A DNA stretch of 64,000 nt from Agromyces sp. Root81 (GTDB lineage: Bacteria > Actinomycetota > Actinomycetes > Actinomycetales > Microbacteriaceae), in NCBI RefSeq assembly GCF_001429165.1, contig NZ_LMIR01000001.1, forward strand, positions 130,342-194,341, given 5' to 3'. Made by a program: the position numbers and the translations under genes. Position 1 is the first letter of the stretch, and every line of letters starts with the position of its first letter. Below, in pieces: positions 7,833-19,172 of the stretch. The notes beneath the pieces were generated by a model. The model did no database searches. It was not told the DNA's origin and worked only from the letters and a program-made list of their open reading frames with translations.

Positions 7833-9638
7833 ATGAACCGCACCAGCCGCCATCCGATGCGGCGGATCCTGCTCTCCGCCGCCCTCCTGGTGGCGCTGGT
7901 CGGCGTCTTCGTCGTGCGCCTCGTCGACATCCAGGTCGTGCGGGCGGCCGAACTGAACGAGCAGGCGCAGGAGGCGCGCTCCCAGCCGGTCACGGTCTAC
8001 GGCGCACGCGGCGACATCGTCGACGTGAACGGCAAGGTGCTCGCCGACAGCGTGATGCGTTACGACATCACACTGTCGCCGAAGCAAGCGTCCAAGGCGG
8101 TCGTCGAACGCGAGGTGCCCGATCCGGAGAATCCCGACAAGACGAAGGACGTCATCGTGCCGTTGCCGGAGCTCGCCGCCGAGCTCGGCGCGGTCGTCGG
8201 GCTGACCGGTGACCAGGTGCAGGGGATCATCGCCTCGGAGCTCGCAGACGATCCGAACTCGGACTACGCCTACGTCGCGAAACTCGTCGACACCGAGACC
8301 TATGAAGCGGTGAAGGCCCTCGACATCCCGTGGGTCTACGTCGACGAGCATCCGAGTCGGCGCTACCCGAACGGTGCGGTGGCAGGCAACCTCATCGGGT
8401 TCATGGAATCCGACGGCGATCCTGGCGCCGGCCTCGAGCTGGGCGAGGACGAGTGCCTCGCGAGCGAGAACGGCGAGGTCAGTTACCTGCACAGCCTGCA
8501 GGACTGGGTGAAGATCCCGGGCACCGAGATCGTGCACAAGCCGGTGCACGACGGCGGCACGCTGAAGCTCACGATCGACACCGACCTGCAGTGGGCGGTG
8601 CAGCGCATCGCCGAGGCCCGGGTGCAGGAGACCGGTGCCGAGTGGGCGACCGTGACCGTGATGGAGGCGAAGACCGGCCGGCTGCTGGCGGTGGCCGACG
8701 TGCCGACCGTCGATCCGAACGACCCATCCGCGATCGACGCGGAGGATCGGGGATCCCGCTCCTTCACGGCGCCGTTCGAGCCCGGTTCGACGTTCAAGGC
8801 GCTCACCGCGGCATCCGTCATCAACGCCGGCAAGGCCGACCCGCTCAGCGAGGTCGTCGCGCCGTACCGCATCAACTTCCCCAACGGGGCCGACGTCAAC
8901 GACAGCTCCCGCCACGCCGATCAGCAGCTCACGCTCACCGGCGTGCTCATCGAGTCGTCGAACACCGGAATGTCGCAGTTCGGCGAGCTGATGACCGACC
9001 GTGAGCGCTACGACGACATGCTGAAGTTCGGTCTCGGCACCGAGACCGAGGTTGGCTTCCCAGCTGAGGAGCCCGGCGATCTGCACGGCGATCCTGACGA
9101 CTGGGACAACCAGACCAAGTACGCCACGATGTTCGGCCAGGGCCTCACCACGACGGCGGTGCAGATCGCGAGCGTCTACCAGACCATCGCGAACGGCGGC
9201 GTGCGCATGCCCGTCACCCTCGTCGACGGCTGCGTGAGCGAGGACGGCAACGCGACGACGGCGCCGTCGCAGGGTGAACAGGTGATCTCGGCGGAGGCCG
9301 CGTCCGAGACGAGCCAGATGCTCGAGCGCGTCTACCAGGACGCCTGGCTCTCCGACGAGTGGAACATCCCGGGCTACCGAGTCGCCGCGAAGACCGGCAC
9401 CGCCCAGTTCCCCGACGGCGAAGGCGGCTACCGCAAGGAGTACCTCGTATCGGTCTCGGGCTTCGCCCCGGCCGACGATCCGCAGTTCGTCGTTTCGGTG
9501 AGCATCATGAATCCCGTTAAGATGAATTCGTCCGCCGCATCCGCTCCCGTCTTCCAAGAGGTGATGAGCCAGGTGCTGAAGAAGTATCGGACCGTTCCAT
9601 CCGGCGCCCCGGCGCCCGAGCTGCCAGCTACCTGGTGA
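7833..9638 (+). CDS. ftsI: septal peptidoglycan transpeptidase FtsI (PBP3 / class B PBP)
   Basis: Class B penicillin-binding protein that cross-links septal peptidoglycan. The start at ATG MNRTSRHPMRR has a GCGAGGA SD; an upstream in-frame start would sit inside the ftsL-like gene. 601 aa: one N-terminal transmembrane helix (about 10-31), a dimerisation domain, then the transpeptidase domain with active-site S319-T-F-K322, S375-S-N377 and K520-T-G522. All three penicillin-binding motifs are intact. It works with FtsW, encoded downstream. Confidence 0.95.
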   Translation: MNRTSRHPMRRILLSAALLVALVGVFVVRLVDIQVVRAAELNEQAQEARSQPVTVYGARGDIVDVNGKVLADSVMRYDITLSPKQASKAVVEREVPDPENPDKTKDVIVPLPELAAELGAVVGLTGDQVQGIIASELADDPNSDYAYVAKLVDTETYEAVKALDIPWVYVDEHPSRRYPNGAVAGNLIGFMESDGDPGAGLELGEDECLASENGEVSYLHSLQDWVKIPGTEIVHKPVHDGGTLKLTIDTDLQWAVQRIAEARVQETGAEWATVTVMEAKTGRLLAVADVPTVDPNDPSAIDAEDRGSRSFTAPFEPGSTFKALTAASVINAGKADPLSEVVAPYRINFPNGADVNDSSRHADQQLTLTGVLIESSNTGMSQFGELMTDRERYDDMLKFGLGTETEVGFPAEEPGDLHGDPDDWDNQTKYATMFGQGLTTTAVQIASVYQTIANGGVRMPVTLVDGCVSEDGNATTAPSQGEQVISAEAASETSQMLERVYQDAWLSDEWNIPGYRVAAKTGTAQFPDGEGGYRKEYLVSVSGFAPADDPQFVVSVSIMNPVKMNSSAASAPVFQEVMSQVLKKYRTVPSGAPAPELPATW

Positions 9639-9651
9639 GAAAGTTGGGTTC

Positions 9652-11199
9652 GTGACCGGATCGCCTCTCACGGCTCTCCGGCCGAAGCACCCGAGTCCTC
9701 GATCGCTTCCCGGTCTCGTCGAAGTGTTCGGGTTCACCGTGCTCGGCAAGATCAGCGGCATCGAGGTCACCGGTGTCGGCCTCTCCTCCAAGACCGTGCA
9801 ACCCGGCGACCTCTACGTCGGCGTGCCGGGGCGCAACGCCCACGGCGCTGACTTCGCCGCATCCGCTCGCGAGGCGGGCGCCGTCGCGCTGCTCACCGAC
9901 GCCGCCGGTGCCGCGCGGGCGGCCGATGCGGGCCTGCCGATCCTCGTGACCGACGACGTGCGCGCAGCGCTCGGCGACGTCGCGGCCTGGATCCACCGCA
10001 CGGCCGACAACCCCGCGACCTTCTTCGCGGTCACCGGCACCAACGGTAAGACGAGCGTCGTCTACCTGCTGTACGGCATCCTCCGCCAGCTCGGCGTCAT
10101 CGCCGGCCTCACCTCGACGGCCGAGCGCCGCATCGGAGACGAGGCCGTGACGAGTTCGCTCACGACCCCCGAGGCGAGCGAGCTGCATGCGCTCCTCGCA
10201 CGCATGCGCGAGGTCGACGTGCGCGCCGTCGGCATCGAGGTCTCGGCGCAGGCGCTGTCGCGTCACCGCGTCGACGGACTCGTCTTCGACGTCGTCGGGT
10301 TCACGAACCTCACCCACGACCACCTCGACGACTACGCGTCGATGGACGAGTACTTCGAGGCGAAGCGCGAGCTGTTCCAGCCCGAGCGCTCGCGTCGCGG
10401 CGTGGTCACCGTCGATTCGGAGTGGGGACGTCGTCTCGTCGCCGAATCGCGCATCCCGGTGACGACCCTCACCTCGGTCGAGGGCGTCGAGGCGGACTGG
10501 CGCATCACCGTGCTCGAAGAGGGCGCCGATCACACCTCGTTCCTGCTCGAAGGCCCGGGCGATCGCCGGCTCGAGACCCAGGTGCCGCTGCTCGGCTGGT
10601 ACATGGCCGCCAACGCCGCCCTCGCGATCGTCATGCTCACCGAGGCCGGATACGACCTCGACCTCATCGCGGCAGCGCTCGAGCGCGACGGCGGCGTCGA
10701 CGCGTACATCCCGGGTCGCGCCGAGCGCATCTCGGGCGACCGCGGGCCGGTCGTCTACATCGACTACGGCCACAGCCCCGACGCGTTCCTGCAGACGCTC
10801 GGCGCGATCCGTCGCGCGACCGACGGGCGCGTCGTCATGGTCTTCGGCGCCGACGGCGACCGTGACACCACCAAGCGCGCCGAGATGGGCGCGATCGCCG
10901 CACGCGGTGCCGACGTCGTCGTCGTCACCGACTTCCACCCGCGGTTCGAGGACCCGGCGTCGATCCGCGCCGCCCTCATCGCGGGCGCACGCGACGCCGT
11001 GCCCGACCGCGAGATCCACGAGATCGCCGACCCGCGCGAGGCGTTCCGCGCCGCGCTCGCCCTGGCGGGCGACGGAGACGCGATCCTCTACGCCGGCCCC
11101 GGCCATGAGGACTACCACGAGGTGAAGGGCATCAAGATCCCGTACTCCGCCAGAGACGATTCCCGGCAGGCGCTGCGCGACGCGGGGTGGCTCGCATGA
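9652..11199 (+). CDS. murE: UDP-MurNAc-tripeptide synthetase MurE (non-canonical third-residue specificity motif)
   Basis: ATP-dependent ligase that adds the third (diamino) amino acid to UDP-MurNAc-L-Ala-D-Glu. 515 aa; GTG start 13 nt after the ftsI stop with only a weak SD. Seen: ATP-binding GTNGKTS at about residues 128-134, central domain FTNLTHDHLDDY, and the C-terminal Mur ligase domain. The segment that carries DNPR in diaminopimelate-adding enzymes reads D427-F-H-P-R431 followed by FEDP. Arg is kept, but the Asp-Asn pair is replaced. This fits an organism with diaminobutyrate, ornithine or lysine in place of diaminopimelate, as is known for Microbacteriaceae. The substrate itself cannot be read from sequence alone. 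Confidence 0.93.
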   Translation: MTGSPLTALRPKHPSPRSLPGLVEVFGFTVLGKISGIEVTGVGLSSKTVQPGDLYVGVPGRNAHGADFAASAREAGAVALLTDAAGAARAADAGLPILVTDDVRAALGDVAAWIHRTADNPATFFAVTGTNGKTSVVYLLYGILRQLGVIAGLTSTAERRIGDEAVTSSLTTPEASELHALLARMREVDVRAVGIEVSAQALSRHRVDGLVFDVVGFTNLTHDHLDDYASMDEYFEAKRELFQPERSRRGVVTVDSEWGRRLVAESRIPVTTLTSVEGVEADWRITVLEEGADHTSFLLEGPGDRRLETQVPLLGWYMAANAALAIVMLTEAGYDLDLIAAALERDGGVDAYIPGRAERISGDRGPVVYIDYGHSPDAFLQTLGAIRRATDGRVVMVFGADGDRDTTKRAEMGAIAARGADVVVVTDFHPRFEDPASIRAALIAGARDAVPDREIHEIADPREAFRAALALAGDGDAILYAGPGHEDYHEVKGIKIPYSARDDSRQALRDAGWLA

Positions 11200-12608
11200 T
11201 CGCCCTGACCCTGGCCGAGATCGCCTCGGCCGTCGGCGGCGCGCTCCGACTCGACGGGACGCAGGCTGCTCCCGACACGATCGTCGACGGTGTCGTGACG
11301 ACCGACTCCCGAGAGGTCGTCGCCGGCAGCGTGTTCGTCGCCAAGCGCGGCGAGTTCGACGACGGCCACCGCTTCGCGCCCGCCGCCGCCGAACAGGGCG
11401 CCGCACTGCTCATCGTCGAACACGCGCTCGACCTCCCGGTGCCGCAGATCGTCGTCGCCGACTCGGTCGACGCGCTCGGCGCGCTCGCGACCGAGGTCGT
11501 GGCCCGCGTCCGCGCGCTCGGACGACTCCGCATCGTCGGCGTCACCGGCTCCAACGGCAAGACGACCACGAAGAACCTGCTGCGCACCGTGCTCGAGCGC
11601 GTCGGCCCGACCGTCGCCGCCCGCGCCTCGTTCAACAACGAGGTCGGTGCGCCGATCACGATGCTCGAGCTGACGAACGAGACCGAGTTCCTCGTCGCCG
11701 AGATGGGCGCCTCCGGCGTCGGCGAGATCGCGAGACTCGTGCGCATGGCCCGGCCCGACGTCGGCATCGTGCTGAAGGTGGGCCTCGCCCACGCCGGCGA
11801 GTTCGGCGGCATCGAGCAGACCGTGCTGGCCAAGTCCGAGATGGTCGCCGACCTCGTCGACACGGATGTCGCGGTGCTGAACTCCGACGACCCGCGCGTG
11901 GTGCCCATGGCGGGCCTCACCCCTGCGCGCGTCGTCTGGTTCGGGTTCGGCGAGTCCGCCGATGTGCGGGCGACCGACATCCGCGCGCATGCCCGAGGCA
12001 CCGAGTTCACGGTGACGATCCCCGGCGGCGAGACGGCCCGCGTGCACTTCTCGGTGCTCGGCGAGCACCACGTCATGAACGCACTCGCGGCGATCGCGGC
12101 ATCCGTCGAGCTCGGCGTGCCGCTCGCCTCGGTGGTCGCCGCCCTCGAACAGGTGACGCTCGCCGAGCGCTGGCGCATGCAGGTCATGGGCGGCAGGGAC
12201 GGCGTCACGGTCATCAACGATGCGTACAACGCGAGCCCCGACTCGATGTCGGCGGCTCTGAAGACGCTCGCGCAGGTGAAGAACCCCGAGGCCCGCACGA
12301 TCGCGGTGCTCGGCGAGATGAGCGAGCTGGGCGAGTTCTCGGGCGAGGAGCACGATCGCATCGGCCTCCTCGCGGTGCGACTCGGCATCTCGCAGCTCGT
12401 CGTGGTGGGAGCCGGCGCGCGTCGCCTGCACATCACGGCGATCAACGAGGGCTCTTGGGACGGCGAATCCGCATTCGTCGAGTCCGCAGACGAGGCGTTC
12501 GACCTCGTCACGTCGTCCGTGCGCCCCGGCGACACGGTTTTGGTGAAATCGTCCAACTCGGCGGGTCTCCGCCTGCTGGGCGACCGACTGGGAGAATGGT
12601 TCGCGTGA
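11196..12608 (+). CDS. murF: UDP-MurNAc-tripeptide-D-Ala-D-Ala ligase MurF
   Basis: Adds the terminal D-Ala dipeptide to UDP-MurNAc-tripeptide. 470 aa from the ATG that overlaps the murE stop (ATGA); a GTG 9 nt upstream is the alternative. Seen: N-terminal domain with [26 protein letters not shown]-binding [10 protein letters not shown] (about residues 117-126), and the C-terminal segment [20 protein letters not shown]. In this genome MurF would also have to accept D-Ala-D-Lac when vanHAX is on, as MurF does in other VanA-type bacteria. The last nine codons (through DRLGEWFA) and the stop are duplicated 77 bp downstream. Confidence 0.95.
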   Translation: MIALTLAEIASAVGGALRLDGTQAAPDTIVDGVVTTDSREVVAGSVFVAKRGEFDDGHRFAPAAAEQGAALLIVEHALDLPVPQIVVADSVDALGALATEVVARVRALGRLRIVGVTGSNGKTTTKNLLRTVLERVGPTVAARASFNNEVGAPITMLELTNETEFLVAEMGASGVGEIARLVRMARPDVGIVLKVGLAHAGEFGGIEQTVLAKSEMVADLVDTDVAVLNSDDPRVVPMAGLTPARVVWFGFGESADVRATDIRAHARGTEFTVTIPGGETARVHFSVLGEHHVMNALAAIAASVELGVPLASVVAALEQVTLAERWRMQVMGGRDGVTVINDAYNASPDSMSAALKTLAQVKNPEARTIAVLGEMSELGEFSGEEHDRIGLLAVRLGISQLVVVGAGARRLHITAINEGSWDGESAFVESADEAFDLVTSSVRPGDTVLVKSSNSAGLRLLGDRLGEWFA

Positions 12609-12609
12609 G
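12581..12609 (+). repeat. 29-bp direct repeat, copy 1 (end of murF)
   Basis: Perfect 29-bp match to 12658-12686. This copy carries the last codons of murF (DRLGEWFA) and its stop. Partial similarity continues upstream: an 11-bp block at 12555-12565 recurs at 12621-12631, so the original duplicated unit was probably longer and has since diverged. Confidence 0.9.
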
Positions 12610-12657
12610 CGCTGTGCTGGAACTCGGCGGGGCTGGCCAGATGGCCGGCCTGCCTCA

Positions 12658-12686
12658 CGACCGACTGGGAGAATGGTTCGCGTGAG
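12658..12686 (+). repeat. 29-bp direct repeat, copy 2 (mraY ribosome-binding site and start)
   Basis: Second copy of the murF tail. Here it supplies the GGGAGA SD and the GTG start of mraY. The 77-bp offset separates what was presumably a 4-nt GTGA overlap of murF and mraY. Confidence 0.9.
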
Positions 12687-13779
12687 AGCACTGCTGACCG
12701 CTGGGGCGTTGTCGCTCGCCTTCACGCTGTTTCTGACCCCGCTGTTCATCCGGCTGTTCACTCGGCTCGGGTGGGGGCAGTTCATCCGCGACGACGGGCC
12801 GCAGAGCCATCACGTCAAGCGCGGCACGCCCACGATGGGCGGCATCATCTTCATCCTGGGCACCCTGTTCGGATACTTCATCGCGACCCTCCTCGTCAGC
12901 AACGAGCAACCGACGGCGTCGGGACTGCTCGTGCTCTTCATGATGGTCGGGCTCGGCGCCGTCGGATTCCTCGATGACTTCCTGAAGACCCGCAAGAAGC
13001 AGAGCCTCGGTCTCGGCGGCTGGGCGAAGGTCTCGGGCCAGGTGATCGTGGCCGGCGTGTTCGCGCTGCTCGCGCTCCAGTTCCCGAACGAGTACGGCGT
13101 CACGCCGGCGAACACGAAGATCTCGTTCATCAGGGACCTCCCGCTCGACTTCATGGTCTTCGGCACCATCGTCGGCGTCATCCTCTACGTGCTGTGGATC
13201 TGCCTGATCACGACGGGCACGTCGAACGCCGTGAACGTCACCGACGGCCTCGACGGCCTCGCCACCGGTGCGTCGATCCTCGCGATCGGCTCCTTCGTCG
13301 TCATCGGCTTCTGGCAGTTCAACCAGTCGCGGTTCAGCGAGAACCTGAACCAGGCCGACCTCTACCGTGCGTACGACGTGCGCGACCCGCTCGACATCGC
13401 GATCGTGGCGACGGCGATCGTCGGCGGACTCATCGGCTTCCTGTGGTGGAACACCAACCCCGCGAAGATCTACATGGGCGACACGGGCTCCCTCGCCCTC
13501 GGCGGGGCGCTCGCGGCGCTCGCGATCGTCAGCCACACCGAGCTCCTCCTCCTGCTCATCGGCGGACTCTTCGTGATCGAGACCGGTTCGGTCATCGTGC
13601 AGCGCGCGTACTTCAAGCTCACCCACGGCAAACGCATCTTCCTGATGAGTCCGATCCACCATCACTTCGAACTGAAGGGATGGGCCGAGGTCACGATCGT
13701 CGTGCGCTTCTGGATCATCGGCGGCCTGCTCGTCGCAGCGGGCGTCGGCGCCTTCTACTTCGAGTGGCTGCAGAGCTGA
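12682..13779 (+). CDS. mraY: phospho-MurNAc-pentapeptide transferase MraY
   Basis: Integral membrane enzyme that transfers phospho-MurNAc-pentapeptide to undecaprenyl phosphate, making lipid I. 365 aa with about ten transmembrane helices. Motifs seen: [18 protein letters not shown] near the N-terminus, [19 protein letters not shown] and [11 protein letters not shown], and the C-terminal [13 protein letters not shown] histidine motif. The GTG at 12682 is chosen because the GGGAGA SD lies 10 nt upstream; an in-frame ATG at 12673 is too close to that SD. Confidence 0.95.
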   Translation: MRALLTAGALSLAFTLFLTPLFIRLFTRLGWGQFIRDDGPQSHHVKRGTPTMGGIIFILGTLFGYFIATLLVSNEQPTASGLLVLFMMVGLGAVGFLDDFLKTRKKQSLGLGGWAKVSGQVIVAGVFALLALQFPNEYGVTPANTKISFIRDLPLDFMVFGTIVGVILYVLWICLITTGTSNAVNVTDGLDGLATGASILAIGSFVVIGFWQFNQSRFSENLNQADLYRAYDVRDPLDIAIVATAIVGGLIGFLWWNTNPAKIYMGDTGSLALGGALAALAIVSHTELLLLLIGGLFVIETGSVIVQRAYFKLTHGKRIFLMSPIHHHFELKGWAEVTIVVRFWIIGGLLVAAGVGAFYFEWLQS

Positions 13780-15320
13780 TGACGGATGCCGCTTCGCCCA
13801 CCTCCGATCGCCTGGATGCGCTGACCAGCTGGAACGCCGACTGGCGCGGCCTCCGCGTCGTCGTTATGGGTCTCGGTGTCACGGGGTTCGCCGTGGCCGA
13901 CACCCTGACCGAGCTCGGAGCGTCGGTGCTCGTCGTCGCGCCCGAGGTCGACGACGACCGCGCGCGCATCCTCGAGGTCATCGGGGCCGGTCTGCTGCGG
14001 CATCCGCTCGACGTCGTGCCCGCAGAGGTCGTCGACTTCGCGCCCGAGCTCATCGTGGCCTCGCCGGGCTTCCATCCCGATCACCCGATGCTCACCTGGG
14101 CGGCGGATTCGTCGATCGCGGTCTGGGGCGACATCGAGCTCGCCTGGCGGGTGCGCGACAAGGTGAACACCGCCGAGTGGATCCTCGTCACCGGCACGAA
14201 CGGCAAGACGACGACCGTGCAGATGGCGGCGACCTTCCTCGCCGCGAACGGGCTGCGGGCGGCACCGTGCGGCAACATCGGCGTGCCGGTGCTCGATGCC
14301 GTGCGCGACCCCGGCGGCTTCGACGTGCTCGTCGTGGAGCTTTCCAGCTACCAGCTGCACCACCTGCCGACTTCGGGGCCGGGAGCCCTGCACCCGTGGG
14401 CGAGCACGGTCCTGAACATCGCCGACGACCACCTCGACTGGCACGGCTCGTTCGAGGCGTACCGGGCCGCCAAGGCGACCGTCTACGAGAACACGAAGAT
14501 CGCGTGCGTGTACAACCGCGCCGACGAGGTCACGCGCCGCATGGTCGAGGACGCCCAGGTCGAGGAGGGCGCCCGCGCCATCGGCTTCGGGCTCGATGTG
14601 CCGGGGCCGAGCGACTTCGGCGTCGTCGACGGGATCCTCTGCGACCGGGCGTTCCTCGACGATCGCCATTCGGCGGCGCTCGAGCTCATCACGCTCGACG
14701 AACTCGAACCGAACGGTCTCGCCGCGCCGCACGTCGTCGCCAACATCCTCGCCGCCTCCGCCCTCGCCCGCTCGTTCGGCGTGCCGGTGGGCGTGATCCA
14801 CGACGCGCTCGGCGAGTTCCGTCTCGACGCGCACCGCATCGAGACGGTGGCGGTGTCCGGCGGCATCCGCTGGGTCGACGACTCCAAGGCGACGAATCCG
14901 CACGCGGCCGAAGCGTCGCTCCGCGCCTTCGGCACGGTTGTCTGGATCGTCGGGGGCCTCCTGAAGGGCGTCGACGCCGATGCGCTCGTCGCGGCCCACG
15001 TCGCACGCCTCCGCGCAGCGATCGTGATCGGCGTCGATCGGGCGGCACTCGTCGCCGCGTTCCGCCGACACGCGCCGGAGCTGCCGCTCTTCGAAGTGAT
15101 CACGGATGACACTGAAACGGTGATGCCCGACGCGGTCGCCCTGGCCGCGGCGGTCGCTGAAGAGGGCGACACTGTGCTCCTCGCGCCCGCTGCGGCATCG
15201 ATGGACCAGTTCGCCGACTACGGCGACCGCGGACGGCGGTTCCACGAAGCGGTCGGATCGATGCTGGGAGGTGAGGCGGATGGCGACTCCGCCCCGCGCG
15301 AACCGCTCCCAGGAGCCTGA
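13779..15320 (+). CDS. murD: UDP-MurNAc-L-alanine:D-glutamate ligase MurD
   Basis: Adds D-Glu to UDP-MurNAc-L-Ala. 513 aa; its ATG shares one base with the mraY stop (TGATG). Seen: N-terminal Rossmann-type VVVMGLGVTGFAVADTL, ATP-binding GTNGKTTTVQM, NIADDHLDWHGSFEAY, and the C-terminal DAHRIETVAVSGGIRWVDDSKATNPHA stretch that is diagnostic of MurD. The C-terminus overlaps ftsW by 41 nt, so the two are translationally coupled. Confidence 0.95.
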   Translation: MTDAASPTSDRLDALTSWNADWRGLRVVVMGLGVTGFAVADTLTELGASVLVVAPEVDDDRARILEVIGAGLLRHPLDVVPAEVVDFAPELIVASPGFHPDHPMLTWAADSSIAVWGDIELAWRVRDKVNTAEWILVTGTNGKTTTVQMAATFLAANGLRAAPCGNIGVPVLDAVRDPGGFDVLVVELSSYQLHHLPTSGPGALHPWASTVLNIADDHLDWHGSFEAYRAAKATVYENTKIACVYNRADEVTRRMVEDAQVEEGARAIGFGLDVPGPSDFGVVDGILCDRAFLDDRHSAALELITLDELEPNGLAAPHVVANILAASALARSFGVPVGVIHDALGEFRLDAHRIETVAVSGGIRWVDDSKATNPHAAEASLRAFGTVVWIVGGLLKGVDADALVAAHVARLRAAIVIGVDRAALVAAFRRHAPELPLFEVITDDTETVMPDAVALAAAVAEEGDTVLLAPAAASMDQFADYGDRGRRFHEAVGSMLGGEADGDSAPREPLPGA

Positions 15321-16548
15321 GCGGTCGGGCGTCTCCGCCTCCAGGATCCGTCTCGGGCGCGTGTTCCGCGTCGAGTCGGCCGATTACTTCCTGCTGCTCG
15401 GCACGACGCTCTTCCTGGTCGTCTTCGGCCTCGTGATGGTGCTCTCCGCCTCCGTCGTGCAGTCGCACCTCGAGGACGAGAGCTTCTTCGCGCAGGCGCT
15501 GCGCCAGGGGCTCTTCGCCGTCTTCGGCATTCCGATCATGCTCATCGCGAGCCGTATGCCCGAGAAGTTCTGGATGCGGATCGCCTGGCCGACGCTCATC
15601 GTCTCGTGCGTCCTGCAGCTCCTCGTCGTGGCGACGCCGCTCGGTATCGAGGTCGGCGGCAACACCAACTGGATCCAGCTCGGGCCCATGCAATTCCAGC
15701 CGTCGGAGCTCATCAAGGTGGCGCTCGTCATGTGGCTGGGACTCATCGTCACGAAGAAGGAGGCGCAGCTCGGCGACTTCACGCACGGCGTGCTGCCGAT
15801 CGTCCTCGTCGGCGGCAGCGCGATCGGCCTGGTGCTCCTCGGCGGCGACCTCGGCACGGTCATGATCATGGGCGCGATGCTCCTCGGCGCGCTCTTCCTC
15901 ATCGGCGTCCGGCTGCGGTTGCTGCTTCCGCCGATCCTCGCCGCGCTCCTGGTCTTCGGGCTCGTCGCGATCTCGAGCGAGAACCGCATGCGGCGCATCA
16001 CGTCGTTCCTCGACGCGAACTGCGAGAACGGCGGCACGGGCGATGCCATCAGCGACTGCTGGCAGATCCAGCACGGCTCGTTCGCCCTCGCGAACGGCGG
16101 GATCTTCGGCGTCGGGCTCGGCAACTCGGCCGCGAAGTGGTCCTGGCTTCCCGCTGCCGACAACGACTTCATCTTCGCGATCATCGGCGAGGAGCTCGGC
16201 CTGATCGGCGCGATCGTGGTCATCGCGATGTTCGTGGTGCTCGCCGTGGCGCTCGGACGCGTGCTCCGAGGTGCGCGCACGCCCTTCGCTCGCACGGTCT
16301 CGGCGGCGGTGCTCGTGTGGATCATCGGTCAGGCGTGTGTCAATATCGGTGTCGTGCTCGGCGTCTTCCCTGTCCTCGGTGTGCCGTTGCCGCTCGTCTC
16401 CGCGGGTGGCACGGCCCTGCTCACCACGCTCTTCGCGATCGGCATCGTGCTGTCGGTCGCGCGCGACCCGGAGGCCCCGGCGCGCGCCGCGGCGCGCGCG
16501 GCAGCCCGCAAGAGCGGTCGCTCCTCGGCCACGCGAGCCGCGCGATGA
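15280..16548 (+). CDS. ftsW: SEDS peptidoglycan glycosyltransferase FtsW
   Basis: Polytopic SEDS enzyme that polymerises lipid II at the septum as partner of FtsI. 422 aa from the ATG with a GGGAGG SD 8 nt upstream; a GTG at 15271 would add three residues. About ten transmembrane helices. SEDS signatures seen: [45 protein letters not shown], and the C-terminal [27 protein letters not shown]. The tail is Arg/Ala-rich and cytoplasmic. It overlaps murD upstream and murG downstream (ATGA). Confidence 0.95.
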   Translation: MATPPRANRSQEPERSGVSASRIRLGRVFRVESADYFLLLGTTLFLVVFGLVMVLSASVVQSHLEDESFFAQALRQGLFAVFGIPIMLIASRMPEKFWMRIAWPTLIVSCVLQLLVVATPLGIEVGGNTNWIQLGPMQFQPSELIKVALVMWLGLIVTKKEAQLGDFTHGVLPIVLVGGSAIGLVLLGGDLGTVMIMGAMLLGALFLIGVRLRLLLPPILAALLVFGLVAISSENRMRRITSFLDANCENGGTGDAISDCWQIQHGSFALANGGIFGVGLGNSAAKWSWLPAADNDFIFAIIGEELGLIGAIVVIAMFVVLAVALGRVLRGARTPFARTVSAAVLVWIIGQACVNIGVVLGVFPVLGVPLPLVSAGGTALLTTLFAIGIVLSVARDPEAPARAAARAAARKSGRSSATRAAR

Positions 16549-17648
16549 GCGCCACGTACCTCCTCGCGGGCGGCGGCACGGCCGGTCACGTCAATCCGCT
16601 GCTGGCGGTCGCCGACCGGTTGCGCGAACGCGATCCCGAAGCGACCGTGCTCGTGCTGGGAACGGCCGAGGGCCTCGAGGCGCGCCTCGTGCCGGCTCGC
16701 GGCTACGAGCTGCTGACGATCGCGAAGGTCCCGTTCCCACGGCGGCCGAATCGTGCGGCCGTCGCGTTCCCCGCCCGGTTCCGCGAGTCGATCGCCGAGG
16801 TTCGCCGCATCATCGAGGAGCGCGGCGTCGACGTCGTCGTGGGCTTCGGCGGCTACGTCTCGACGCCCGCCTACCTCGCAGCGCGTCGCAGCGGCATCCC
16901 GGTCGCGATCCACGAGGCGAACGCGCGCCCGGGCCTCGCGAACCGCCTCGGCGCCCGATTCGCAGCGACCGTCGGGGTCGCGTTCGAGGGCACGCCGCTG
17001 CCCGGCGCGCGGCTCGTGGGCATGCCGCTCCGCCGCGAGATCGAGACGCTCGATCCAGCGGCACTCCGAGACGCGGCGGCCGTCCACTTCGGTCTCGACC
17101 CGTCTCGCCCCGTGCTCCTCGCCACCGGCGGTTCCCTCGGCGCCCGGCGCATCAACCGCACGATGGTCGACTCGGCCGCCGCCATCACGGCAGCCGGGTG
17201 GCAGGTGCTGCACGTCACCGGTGCGAAGTCCGAGGTCGCCGACCCGGGCCTGGCCGACTACCGCATGGTCGAGTACGCCGACCGCATGGACCTCGCCCTC
17301 GCCGTCGCCGACGCCGCGGTCTCGCGCGCCGGAGCCGCCACGGTCTGCGAGCTCTCGGCGCTCGGCATCCCCGCGGTCTTCGTGCCGTACCCGGTCGGCA
17401 ACGGCGAGCAGCGGTTCAACGCCGCCGGCGTCGTCTCGGCCGGGGGAGCAGTGCTCGTCGACGACGCCGCGTTCGTCCCCGAGTGGGTCGACGCGACCCT
17501 GCTGCCGATGCTCGCCGACGCCGAACGACTCGGCGCGATGGCCGACGCCGCGGCGTCCGTCGGGTTCCGCGACGGCACCGACCGCATGGTCGCGCTCGTC
17601 GACGAAGCCCTCGGCGGGGCAGCCGACGACCACCCGCAAGGCGCGTAA
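16545..17648 (+). CDS. murG: lipid I N-acetylglucosaminyltransferase MurG
   Basis: Transfers GlcNAc from UDP-GlcNAc to lipid I, giving lipid II, on the inner face of the membrane. 367 aa; its ATG overlaps the ftsW stop. Seen: N-terminal Gly-rich [48 protein letters not shown], and the C-terminal donor-site segment [24 protein letters not shown] ending GEQRFNA. Full length for the family. Confidence 0.96.
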   Translation: MSATYLLAGGGTAGHVNPLLAVADRLRERDPEATVLVLGTAEGLEARLVPARGYELLTIAKVPFPRRPNRAAVAFPARFRESIAEVRRIIEERGVDVVVGFGGYVSTPAYLAARRSGIPVAIHEANARPGLANRLGARFAATVGVAFEGTPLPGARLVGMPLRREIETLDPAALRDAAAVHFGLDPSRPVLLATGGSLGARRINRTMVDSAAAITAAGWQVLHVTGAKSEVADPGLADYRMVEYADRMDLALAVADAAVSRAGAATVCELSALGIPAVFVPYPVGNGEQRFNAAGVVSAGGAVLVDDAAFVPEWVDATLLPMLADAERLGAMADAAASVGFRDGTDRMVALVDEALGGAADDHPQGA

Positions 17649-17656
17649 CGTGGAGT

Positions 17657-17680
17657 GAGCGGATGTCGCGGCATCCGCTC
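17657..17680 (+). repeat. 9-bp inverted repeat between murG and murC
   Basis: GAGCGGATG and CATCCGCTC are perfect reverse complements separated by 6 nt. No T-run follows, so it is not a classic terminator. It could be an mRNA processing or stability element that modulates murC expression. It contains one copy of the abundant GGCATCCG octamer. Confidence 0.6.
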
Positions 17681-17755
17681 GTTCAGAACCTCGCGCTTCG
17701 GCGTACCGCACCCGTCCGCATCCCGACCGCACCGCACCCAGGAAGCCGCAGCACC

Positions 17756-19159
<1,404 letters not shown>

Positions 19160-19172
19160 CGTCGGAGCCCGC

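Noticed and set aside
12455..12685. Separate small gene at the murF-mraY junction
   Set aside because: Its C-terminus is just the duplicated murF tail and the rest is a frame shadow of murF; no independent gene is supported.
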